Positions 8,647-16,050 of a stretch of 23,334 bases of DNA are shown here, piece after piece (the stretch's first letter is position 1; every line of letters begins with the position of its first letter). The translations under genes and the position numbers were made by a program. The notes beneath the pieces are model-generated. The model was given only the letters and a program-made list of their open reading frames with translations. It was not told the DNA's origin and did not search any database. Source of the DNA: CAYWNA01 sp964459305 (lineage in GTDB: Bacteria; Planctomycetota; Planctomycetia; Pirellulales; Pirellulaceae); the NCBI GenBank assembly GCA_964459305.1, contig CAYWNA010000207.1, forward strand, positions 1 through 23,334, written 5' to 3'.

Positions 8647-9552
8647 TTATTCCTGCAAAAGAAAACCGTTTGCCTTGAGGAACACTTCCGTGCGTTCCAT
8701 GACCTGCGCGTACAGCCTCAAGTCGAAGATGAAATAACCGTGCCGGCCGCCGCGGTGCGTGATCAGTTCGCACTGGTTGCCCGCCTTCTGCATTCGCTCG
8801 TGAAACAGTCTTGCTCCTTTGAACGGCGTGACCGTATCGCCCGTTCCGTGGAAGACAATCGTTGGGGGCAGACCGGGCTTCACGTTATCGACCGGCGACA
8901 GTTCTTGCCATCGTTCGCCAATCTTCTTTTGACCGTATCCATGCTGCGACGTATCGATCACGGGATAGTACAGGACAAGTGCGTTGGGCATGCACGAAAC
9001 AGACGCGTCTTCCCCTCCCTCGTCCACGCCATCAAACAACGCCGTCCCCGCCGCAACATGCCCGCCGGCTGATCCACCGCTAGCCACGATCTTCTGTGGG
9101 TCGATTCCCAAGTCGGACGCGTGCGAGCGAAGGTACCGCACCGCCGAGCGGCCATCCTTCACACAATCAAACACTGTAGTTCCCAAACGTGGACTCCTCA
9201 GCCGATATTCCAGACTGACGCCAATCATGCCGAGTCGCGCGAAGTGGTCGGCAAACGGATAGAATTTCCTCGCGTTGCCGCCCGTCCATCCACCACCGTG
9301 GATGGCCAGAAACATAGGTCTGCAATCGGTTGCCCGGTGACCGTCCGGTTCAAAGATGTGGAGATGAAGCGATCGTCCATTGACCGTCTTGTAGACAACC
9401 TTGTGAGTTGGTTCGAGTTTCGCGGCAATCGGCGCCAGGGGCCGCGTCAGCTCGGCGGAATTTGACTCAGCGGCCACCCCACACCAAGCCACGGTCAGCC
9501 AAATCGGTAATAATATCTGGAACAAACGCCGATGAGTTGCCCTCGTTCCCAA
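8647..9552 (-). CDS. Exported alpha/beta hydrolase (esterase/lipase, BD-FAE/HSL type)
   Basis: The catalytic core is clear. With the start used here (TTG 9552, 301 residues) the oxyanion loop is HGGGW beginning at His85, the nucleophile Ser161 sits in GGSAGG, the acid is Asp239 (HGTGDTVTPF) and the base is His271 (RGGRHGYF). Such enzymes hydrolyse acyl esters, in glycan loci often acetyl or feruloyl groups. A hydrophobic stretch (LFQILLPIWLTVAW) near the N-terminus looks like a signal peptide preceded by RR. The start is uncertain: no ATG lies close to the signal peptide because a palindromic repeat abuts it. TTG 9552 (inside the repeat arm), TTG 9525 and ATG 9726 are all in frame, and none has a good ribosome binding site. 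The frame stays open to 9792, but that would overlap the divergent gene. It is upstream of, and co-directional with, the PQQ-propeller gene. Confidence 0.8.
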   Translation of the reverse strand: MGTRATHRRLFQILLPIWLTVAWCGVAAESNSAELTRPLAPIAAKLEPTHKVVYKTVNGRSLHLHIFEPDGHRATDCRPMFLAIHGGGWTGGNARKFYPFADHFARLGMIGVSLEYRLRSPRLGTTVFDCVKDGRSAVRYLRSHASDLGIDPQKIVASGGSAGGHVAAGTALFDGVDEGGEDASVSCMPNALVLYYPVIDTSQHGYGQKKIGERWQELSPVDNVKPGLPPTIVFHGTGDTVTPFKGARLFHERMQKAGNQCELITHRGGRHGYFIFDLRLYAQVMERTEVFLKANGFLLQE

Positions 9553-9650
9553 GCTCCGGCTTGGGAACGTGTATCCTGGAAGCTCTGCGCCCCGCGCGGA
9601 TGCGAAGCGGAGCTTCGCGGACGCGGGTTCCCAAGCAGGAGCTTGGGAAC
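9544..9650. repeat. Compound palindromic repeat (GTTCCCAAGC type) in a divergent promoter region
   Basis: There are three hairpins in a row: cgttcccaagc/gcttgggaacg at 9544-9554 and 9559-9569 (perfect 11-bp arms, 4-base loop), gcgaagc/gcttcgc at 9602-9608 and 9612-9618, and gttcccaagc/gcttgggaac at 9627-9636 and 9641-9650. The outer two hairpins are copies of one another. This CGTTCCCAAGCT type of repeat is familiar as a dispersed element in planctomycetes and some other bacteria. It occupies the space between the hydrolase (-) and the sialidase-fold gene (+). Confidence 0.8.
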
Positions 9651-9751
9651 CAGAACTGCCAACGACTGAAATCGGCAATAACGCCTGAGAAGAAAGTGTA
9701 GGTGTCGCTGTTCGGTGATCGATCATCGCTAAACCGTTTACGAGGAAAGTC

Positions 9752-11680
9752 ATGTTCGCAACACGAATTACTGTTTTCGCCGCTGCCGCCATTATGACTG
9801 CAACGGTCGTCCATGCAGAACCGGAGCCGTGGTGGCAAGTCGATTGGACTCACCGCCGCACAATTGAATCTGCAGGCGAGTGGAGCAGGATCCTTTACGA
9901 CCCGATCATCGCCAACGGCCGGTTCGCAGCCCAGCCGGAACCGTGCCGGCTTCCCCACTGGACGCAGACGGTCGAGATGACGGCGCCGCGACCGGTTGCG
10001 ACCGATCCAGCCGTGCATTATGGCTTTCCGCGCCTCGTGCGGACAGCCGACGGCCGGTTGTTGCTCTTCTACCGCGTCGGGCTTTCCCACGCCAGCGACC
10101 CGGCCACAATTGCCATGCGGATGTCGTTTGACGATGGCCGGACATGGTCCGTCGAACGAGTCATTCATCGCGATCCCGATGGGTATTGCACGCATAATCC
10201 GGTGGCGGTCGTCGCCCCGGACGGTCGCGTCATTCTGTTTGTATCCAGTTACAACTGGCGGGGGGGGCGGAAGTTGCCCATGTACTGGTCGCACTCCGAC
10301 GATCACGGGGAAACATGGGCGCCGTTCACGAAGTTCGACACCGATCCCTCACGCAGCACCTACTACATGACCGACGTGATACGCACCGAGCGGGGTCTGT
10401 TCGGCATGTCGACCGGTTTTGCTCCGGACGCCCGTACCCAGGCACACAATTTGTTCTGGCATTCGCCCGACGGGCGTGACTGGTGTGTGCGATCCGTCAT
10501 GACGCAACCCGAAGAGAATCGTGGAGACGAAGTGGATATCCTGCCGACCGGTTCAGAATCCTTCATGGTCCTGTTGCGGGACCGGCGACGATTAAGCACT
10601 TGGCGGGTGTGGACTACGGACGAAGGCCGGACGTGGTCGGAGCCGGAAGACATCGGCCCCCAAGTGGAAATCCTCCAGCGCCCGTTCCTGACGCGTCTCT
10701 CGCCCAGCCTTCTCTTGCTGAGCGGTCGCGACCGCAAACGCGCATTGGTGGTCGTCTATGTCTCGCGGGACGGCGGAGAAACGTTCGCCGAACGCCACGT
10801 GATCGATCGTTTCTATGGGGATGGTGGTTACACGTCTGCCGTACCGTTGAGCGAAACGAACGCGCTTTTGGTTTACTATGCCGACGATCCGGAAGCCCGC
10901 AGCAAGCCCGATATCCGGCAAGTGACGCTGAGTGTCCTCGACCAGCCCAGACACATTTGCTATCGCGCATCGTCAAAGGGAACGACCTTCGTCTACACAC
11001 GACCCGACTCGAGCGAGAACACAGAAGACCGCACCTATGCCTGGATGTCGCCGCCGGGCGGCTGGGCAGCGGCAACCGTGAGCCAAGATTCCGAGCCGCG
11101 CGGGGTCATTCCCCTGCTGCCGCCGCGCACGTGCGAGGCACGCTATTCGGGCAGTGTCATGCCTGATAAAGCCACCCCACCCTGGAAGATCGTCAAGAGG
11201 GAACGCACGGAAATGTCACTGGACGAAAGCAGCGTTCTGCGAATCCTCGACGACGGCAATCACGGTGGCGAATTCGTTTACGCATCACGCGATTGGGAAT
11301 TGACACCTGCCGGAAACGCCGAGATCGACGTTTGCATTCGCGTAACGTCCTGCACCGGTCCCGGCGGCTCGATGCTCCGAGTGGCAGACGGCCAGCACGA
11401 GGAGGTCTTCACGTTTTTTCCTGACAAGATCATCACGAACCGCTCCGGCCGGAACGCCGCGTTGGACCTAGCGGCCGACTATGTGACGGTTCGCATAACG
11501 GTTGGTGGGGAAGACTTCGCCGTAGAACACGGCGACCGCATCCTGATTGACGGCCGCGGCCTTTTCGCTGCCCCCGCCTATCAAGGCCGCCGCGCGATCC
11601 ACTTCGGCAGCGGCAGCAGCGCCGCCAAGGGTGAAGCTCTGTGGAAATCACTGCACTATCGCATTACCGAGGAACGATGA
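9752..11680 (+). CDS. Exported sialidase-fold (BNR/Asp-box) protein
   Basis: A protein of 642 residues with a Sec signal peptide (ITVFAAAAIMTATVVHA, cleavage about residue 22). Four Asp boxes of the S/TxDxGxTW/F form are visible: SFDDGRTW (125-132), SDDHGETW (182-189), TTDEGRTW (288-295) and SRDGGETF (338-345). This spacing fits a six-bladed sialidase-type propeller over residues ~85-400. A further beta-rich region (~455-642) resembles a jelly-roll with a late ARG-free, Gly-rich end and may bind sugar. The family includes exo-alpha-sialidases but also many propellers of other or unknown activity; I did not find a convincing catalytic arginine triad, so 'sialidase' is a fold name here. The start is supported by AGGAAAG just upstream of ATG 9752. 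Confidence 0.82.
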   Translation: MFATRITVFAAAAIMTATVVHAEPEPWWQVDWTHRRTIESAGEWSRILYDPIIANGRFAAQPEPCRLPHWTQTVEMTAPRPVATDPAVHYGFPRLVRTADGRLLLFYRVGLSHASDPATIAMRMSFDDGRTWSVERVIHRDPDGYCTHNPVAVVAPDGRVILFVSSYNWRGGRKLPMYWSHSDDHGETWAPFTKFDTDPSRSTYYMTDVIRTERGLFGMSTGFAPDARTQAHNLFWHSPDGRDWCVRSVMTQPEENRGDEVDILPTGSESFMVLLRDRRRLSTWRVWTTDEGRTWSEPEDIGPQVEILQRPFLTRLSPSLLLLSGRDRKRALVVVYVSRDGGETFAERHVIDRFYGDGGYTSAVPLSETNALLVYYADDPEARSKPDIRQVTLSVLDQPRHICYRASSKGTTFVYTRPDSSENTEDRTYAWMSPPGGWAAATVSQDSEPRGVIPLLPPRTCEARYSGSVMPDKATPPWKIVKRERTEMSLDESSVLRILDDGNHGGEFVYASRDWELTPAGNAEIDVCIRVTSCTGPGGSMLRVADGQHEEVFTFFPDKIITNRSGRNAALDLAADYVTVRITVGGEDFAVEHGDRILIDGRGLFAAPAYQGRRAIHFGSGSSAAKGEALWKSLHYRITEER

Positions 11681-11710
11681 CAGGGCGGTCTGTCAGCGTG
11701 CCAGCTATGT

Positions 11711-11832
11711 TCTTGCCAACCATATTCTTGCCCGATTTGCAGTCTGGCAAGAGGCGTTCGACCCGTCGACAACTTCTTCTCGCCTATCCTGTTCCCGCGC
11801 AGATACCACATCGGCAAGAATATGAACAGCAG
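11711..11832. repeat. Degenerate repeat cluster in a convergent intergenic gap
   Basis: The 213-bp gap between two converging genes contains catattcttgcc (11721-11732) and its exact inverse ggcaagaatatg (11813-11824), plus two further partial copies of the unit (tgttcttgcc at about 11709-11718 and tggcaagagg at about 11745). The unit followed by gaacagcag resembles the motif in the other convergent gap at 4435-4452. I see no coding potential in it. Confidence 0.5.
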
Positions 11833-11893
11833 GCACTCAAAAACAGAAAGATTGACCCGCCTGATGAACCGACAGTGATACCGTGTTCTCTGA

Positions 11894-12520
11894 CTACCGG
11901 AACCGCAACGAAAACAGATCCGCGTCTTCCATGACAAATCGCAGACGGATTGGCTTGTCAGCCAGTTGGCTCACGTCACCGCCGCCTTTCCATTTGACGA
12001 TGTGAGAAATCTGGTCGCCGACGATCTGCAGGCAATCGTCGAGCGTGAAGTTGGGAATTGGGTTGCCGTCCGCATCCTGGATTTCCACGTGGATTGCGCC
12101 GCCGGCGCTGGTCGAGTAGTTGATCTCCAATTCCTTGCCGGAAAACCGAAGCGGTTTGGTGAGCACTTCGCCGCCGCGCCACGGGGCATTGACCGAGACG
12201 AATCCGTCGATCCGCAGCACGTACCGTCGATCGTCCAACACGAAGATCGACATTTCGGTCGAACCGGTCGGCAGGACGTGCCACGCCGCATAGTTCGACC
12301 GGTTGCCCCACGCGGCCGGTTCGAGTCCGGGACGGATCAAGGCTTCCATGAAGGTGCGGTCGTACGAGTTGCCGCCGCGCGATGTCATGAACACGATGTC
12401 GGTAGTACTGCCTCGGTTCGCTTGGAAGCGGGTCGGCAGCGCGATGTAGATGTGCGGCGCGCGGAAATACGGATGTGTGCCGTTGGTGTAGAGGTGTTCG
12501 CCTGGGGCGTTCGCGTTCAN
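11894..12520 (-). CDS. C-terminal part of a glycosidase-like exported protein, cut by the assembly gap
   Basis: The last ~208 residues of a larger protein are present: HLYTNGTHPYF, RAPHIYIALPTRF, DIVFMTSRGG, RIDGFVSVNAPWRGGEVLTK and a closing beta-sandwich ending RLRFVMEDADLFSLRFR. I recognise this as the C-terminal pattern of a planctomycete family usually described as hypothetical or as GH32/GH43-like five-bladed propellers (the order propeller end, FVSVNA, TKPLxFxG, DADLFS is constant). The frame is open right up to the run of N at 12521, so the gene is truncated by the gap; nothing on the far side of the gap continues it convincingly. The missing half would carry the active site, so activity cannot be judged. 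Confidence 0.7.
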   Translation of the reverse strand, partial: XNANAPGEHLYTNGTHPYFRAPHIYIALPTRFQANRGSTTDIVFMTSRGGNSYDRTFMEALIRPGLEPAAWGNRSNYAAWHVLPTGSTEMSIFVLDDRRYVLRIDGFVSVNAPWRGGEVLTKPLRFSGKELEINYSTSAGGAIHVEIQDADGNPIPNFTLDDCLQIVGDQISHIVKWKGGGDVSQLADKPIRLRFVMEDADLFSLRFR

Positions 12521-12619
12521 NNNNNNNNNNNNNNNNNNNNNNNNNNNNNNNNNNNNNNNNNNNNNNNNNNNNNNNNNNNNNNNNNNNNNNNNNNNNNNNN
12601 NNNNNNNNNNNNNNNNNNN
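12521..12619. other. Assembly gap (99 N)
   Basis: A run of N joins two contigs. The true distance is unknown, and the sequence on either side need not be as close as shown. The open frames crossing it are artefacts. Confidence 0.98.
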
Positions 12620-12672
12620 GCGAATTCTGCGATTGGTGAAGGAACGTCGGCCGGTGCGAACGGAGTGTGGGC

Positions 12673-13266
12673 ATGTTAGGGAACGGAGATGGCAATCGGG
12701 TCTTTCGCGTGCTGACCGTCGAGGACGACGCGGCGCAGCTCCGGACGCTCCTCGACATCCTTGAGGCAGAACGAGCAGAAACTCCGCAGCATTGCCGAGC
12801 ACAGCGGCGAAGTGTTCTTTGTGCACGATACGGAACACCAACTGACCTATTTGAGTCCGCGGTGCGAATAGGTCTTCGGCTATACTCCGGCCAAGATGCA
12901 GCGGCAGTGGACGGAACTGCTCACCGACAATCCACTCAACGAAGTGGGCTTTGAGCTGACGAAGGCGGCGATTCAGACCGGCCGTCGGCAGTCGCCGTAT
13001 GTTATCGAGATCAGAAGAAAGGACGGTCAGAAACGACTCATCGAGATTGACGAGTCTCCCGTCAAAGAAGAAAACGACGACGTGATTGGTGTCACAGGCG
13101 CGCTGCGCGATATCACTGAACGGAAGCGGGCTGAGGATGCCTTGCGCGAGAGCAATGCTCGATTCCGGTCTCTTGCCGAGTCGAGCCCCGTCGGTATCTT
13201 CGAGGCTGATAGTTGAAACCTCTCGAACTCAAAGAAATCGCGGCGGCGGTGAAGGAACTGATGTAG
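12673..13266 (+). pseudogene. Remnant of a hybrid sensor histidine kinase (REC-PAS-PAS-...-REC) with internal deletions
   Basis: Four pieces of a signalling protein lie in the expected order with their middles gone. From 12673 the first frame reads VFRVLTVEDDAAQLRTLLDILE, the first ~25 residues of a receiver domain. At about 12758-12770 the reading passes to the second frame as SLRQNEQKLRSIAEHSGEVF, the helix and start of a PAS domain, without the other ~100 residues of the receiver. The PAS domain is interrupted by TAG at 12869-12871 (SPRCE-stop-VFGYTP), then continues to DITERKRAEDALRES and begins a second PAS (FRSLAESSPVGIFEADS). At 13213 the frame changes again to LKPLELKEIAAAVKELM and a stop, which is the C-terminal end of a receiver domain. 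The histidine kinase core (H-box, ATPase) is absent. It cannot make a working kinase. Confidence 0.75.
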
Positions 13267-13517
13267 AAGAATTCTGCATACTCCCGTGTTTTTTGACAGA
13301 TTTCGCGCAATGTTTTTTCTGCTTCCACGTTTCACTAATAGAGAACATCGCGCGAAGAGCCCACTTGAGATTGGCACTTCGCAGAGGCTCAAATCGACCT
13401 AACGGAACAGATCGACAGGCCTCAGGTCATCTCGACAACACTCGGAGTCTTTTCGCCGGTCGCCGCGCGGAACGACCTTCCGTTCCATCCTGTCTTTCCC
13501 CACACATCGAGGGCAAT

Positions 13518-13937
13518 GTGCAGACCGCTACCGTTTTCCTCATCGACGATGACCAAGCCGCGCTGGACTCGACACGATGGCTCCTGGAGGCTGGTGGGTA
13601 CAACGTCGAGACGTACGGCTCGGCCGCCGAATACCTCGACGCCCACGATCCACACAGACCCGGCTGTGTTGTGCTGGACCTTCTCATGCCCCAGATGGAT
13701 GGCCTGGAACTTCAGGAAAGGCTCGTTTCTGACGGCCAACACATTCCCATCATCTTCGTCAGCGCCCACGGCGACGTTCCAAAGTGCATCGAAGCGATGA
13801 AAGCCGGCGCCGTTGACTTCCTGGAAAAACCCATCGACGGTGAATTGCTGATAGAGCTCGTGCGAAGTGCCCTGGAACAGGACTACCAGCGCCGTCAAAG
13901 GCTAGTCGAAGCTGAGCCAGGATACCGCTTCAAGTAG
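13518..13937 (+). CDS. Single-domain FixJ-type response regulator (receiver only)
   Basis: A receiver domain of 139 residues. The start is GTG 13518, with GAGGG 4-5 bases upstream; the longer open frame has no better start. Key residues are present: acidic pocket Asp11/Asp12 (LIDDDQ), phosphoacceptor Asp54 (VVLDLLMPQMDG), Ser82 (IIFVSAHGDV) and Lys104 (DFLEKPID). The sequence is closest to the receiver of FixJ/TodR-like regulators, including the helix after the domain (ALEQDYQRRQRLVEAE). Those proteins normally go on to a LuxR-type DNA-binding domain and are about 200 residues long; here a stop follows the linker, and no helix-turn-helix is readable in any frame of the next ~150 bases. It may be a stand-alone receiver or a truncated regulator. 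It lies next to decayed kinase sequence, so its partner kinase may be lost. Confidence 0.78.
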   Translation: MQTATVFLIDDDQAALDSTRWLLEAGGYNVETYGSAAEYLDAHDPHRPGCVVLDLLMPQMDGLELQERLVSDGQHIPIIFVSAHGDVPKCIEAMKAGAVDFLEKPIDGELLIELVRSALEQDYQRRQRLVEAEPGYRFK

Positions 13938-14129
13938 TCTTCCACTCGCACGCCATCAACGACTGCGCCAGACGTTCCAAGATGTTTTGAGCAATCCGGG
14001 CATATTGCGCATCAGGAGCGAAAACCAACTTTTATACGTCAGGCGATATTCCGGTACCGTCTCCATCCGGTTCGCCTTCTGCTTTTCGCACGCCAAGGCG
14101 CAGAGCCCGCAGCCAATGCACCGCATCGC

Positions 14130-15117
14130 TTGGTGGTCCAGTGTCTTTTCATACTGCCCTCCAGTCTATCGCACTTCTCCGGCGCGACGGCTGCTTCTGC
14201 AAAGCAGACGCGGCCATGGCGCATATGGTCGCGGCTGGCACGCTGCATTGACCGGTTCCAATGGCCTGTGGTTCTGGCCGGTGTTGGCTGCATCGTGGTT
14301 TGCTCAATTGGGTTACGACGGCTGGATACAAGCATGACTCTTCCCAGCTCGTTTTCGGCAAGAACGAGAGTGGTGCGTGACGCGCAGTGGCTAGAAGAAA
14401 ATGTGCGTCCCCTTTCCCAAGTGGAAATCGTGCTCGTGTTTGACAAGTCGTGCCGGCTATCGGCCGTCCGTCGTCTGATGCTCGTGGCAGAGGTTGCTCA
14501 GGCCGTTCGGCGGGATCTACGTTCAGTGTACGGGGGCCATCGCCTTGTACGACGAGATTCAACGGCAAATGCTGAAGGACCTAATCAGCACTTATGCCAC
14601 TGCGTTCCTGGCCGTCACCGCCACGATGTGTCTCGCCTTGGGCAGCGTTCGTGCCGGGTTGGTCTCGATGATTCCGAATCTATTTCCCGCCGTGGTGATG
14701 CTTGGACTGCTCGGCTGGCTAGACGTAAAGATGGACGTCGGTTCGATCATGACGGCCAGTGTCGCTTTGGGAATAGCCGTTGATGGTACGCTCCATTATG
14801 TGATAGCGTTTCGTCGCAGCGTCGGGGCCGGTACCAGCCAAGCGCGAGGAATCCAGGAGAGCTTTTCGCGCTGCGGCGTGGCCTTGGTCCAGGCGACGGT
14901 CATCTGCGCATTGGGTATCCACTTTCTAGGTTACAGCGACTTCCTGCCGACTGCCCGCTTTGGCTGGTTGATAGCAGCCATGCTGACATTAGCACTATTT
15001 GGCGACCTCGTGCTGCTTCCGGCCTTGCTGGTTGGACCGTTGGGCCGTCTCTTCGTGCGAGGCAGGGCGAACGATGCCTACTCGGACACCCTGGCCGACG
15101 AAGACTCCCCAGCGTGA
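14130..15117 (+). pseudogene. Remnant of an MMPL/RND-superfamily transporter with internal deletion
   Basis: The C-terminal part, read from about 14500 in the first frame, is a good MMPL domain: VQCTGAIALYDEIQRQMLKD, then membrane helices (ATAFLAVTATMCLALGSV, LFPAVVMLGLLGWL), the motif SVALGIAVDGTLHYVIAFRR, and GDLVLLPALLVGPLG before the stop at 15115-15117. Before it, in another frame (14130 to ~14505), are an earlier helix end and the start of the large extracytoplasmic loop: FQWPVVLAGVGCIVVCSIGL, LDTSMTLP, RDAQWLEENVRPLSQVEIVLVFD, LMLVAEVAQAVRR. In the family these two parts are separated by a long porter domain, which is missing here, and the frame changes at the join (about 14505-14515). 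The first group of membrane helices is also missing. The protein would have exported lipids, hopanoid-like compounds or drugs; it is not functional as seen. Confidence 0.72.
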
Positions 15118-15230
15118 ACGTTGTTTGCAGGCCTGATTGACGTCTTCCGGTTGGCGACGGACCGCGCCACTCCACCGCGGCCACCTGAATGCGTTTTGGC
15201 CGGCATGTGAGGCTATTGGGTGTGGCGATC

Positions 15231-15719
15231 CTATACTCCTCCGAGTCGCCTGCAGGATTGGTTCACGATGAAATCGGCAAACCGAGCGCAGTGGTCCGTG
15301 GTTTCAAAGGCGAACAGAGCACCAAGATAGTAGGTTCCCCACTTTCCCTGCAGGGCGTTCAGGCGGGGATAGTAGTCCACGTCCAGATCCTGGAGCTTCA
15401 CGTGTGGGAAGTACTTCCAGGCCTTGCGAGCGACGATTCTACCGACCGTACCGCCCAACTCCGTGATGTCGCGTCGCACCAACTCGTCGAGCTCTTCGTC
15501 GCTTCTCAACGCGTCGTCGAACTGGTAGCCCACAAACAGGTTCTGACCAGGGGCATCGTTGAGATACAGAAAGAGATGGCCATCGATATTTACGGAATGG
15601 ACTTTGCCTCCGATCCGGTCATTGGCTTCGTACAGCGTGATGTTCCTGTAGCCTTTTTTGTCGAGCTTATAAGCTGCCGTGATCCCGGAGCAGCCCCCAC
15701 CGATGATGGCGATGCGCAT
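15231..15719 (-). pseudogene. Flavin amine oxidase/NAD(P)-binding protein, internally deleted
   Basis: The start ATG 15719 gives a perfect FAD-binding N-terminus: MRIAIIGGGCSGITAAYKL with GGGCSG, then ITLYEANDRIGGKVHSV, the dinucleotide-binding fold plus the second GG motif of amine oxidases and desaturases. About residue 48 (near 15572-15582) the sequence jumps from NIDGHL to FLYLNDAPGQNLFVGYQFDD and continues with SDEELDELVRRDITELGG and YYPRLNALQGKWGTYYLGALF, which belongs to the C-terminal part of the same family. The whole is 162 residues, where complete members have over 400, so roughly 250 or more residues of the middle are missing while the frame is kept. FAD might still be bound at the N-terminus, but the substrate domain is gone. 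I call it a pseudogene although it has no stop or frameshift. Confidence 0.68.
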
Positions 15720-16050
15720 ATCCGCATCGCGATTTCCCGGGGGTTCGCCGACTGCCCCAACGTTTGCTCGGTGGGATGTTGCCATTTGCCGTGTGCGCGG
15801 CCAACTGGTGATTGAATGTCGCGAGTTTCTTGTGAATCACATGGAAATCGATGGAGGGGGCCCTTATATCACACGGCTACCTAACACGCAACAACGTTTG
15901 TCACGCGACGGTCCACGACATTTCCTGCTTGCACCGCGAGGCTGCCATCCTGATAATCTGGAAACCAAGATGGCCTATTCTGTCGGGAAGGAGCCTGCGG
16001 CCAACGTTTTACGCAGACCCATACCTTCACTCAACGCAGAGATACAACGA
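15720..16050. other. Non-coding stretch between divergent genes
   Basis: About 330 bases between the amine oxidase remnant (-) and the GH43-type gene (+). The plus-strand frame of the GH43 gene is open through most of it, but its translation has no hydrophobic signal or family pattern and the real signal peptide begins at 16051. It presumably holds the two promoters; I could not pick out convincing -35/-10 boxes. Confidence 0.5.

Noticed and set aside
12521..12619. Possible CRISPR or repeat array at the N block
   Set aside because: The flanks show no repeated units; it is simply unresolved sequence.
11894..12841. A single long minus-strand frame running through the N block
   Set aside because: The frame is open only because N codons are not stops. 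The part right of the gap lies opposite the kinase remnant and has no family pattern.
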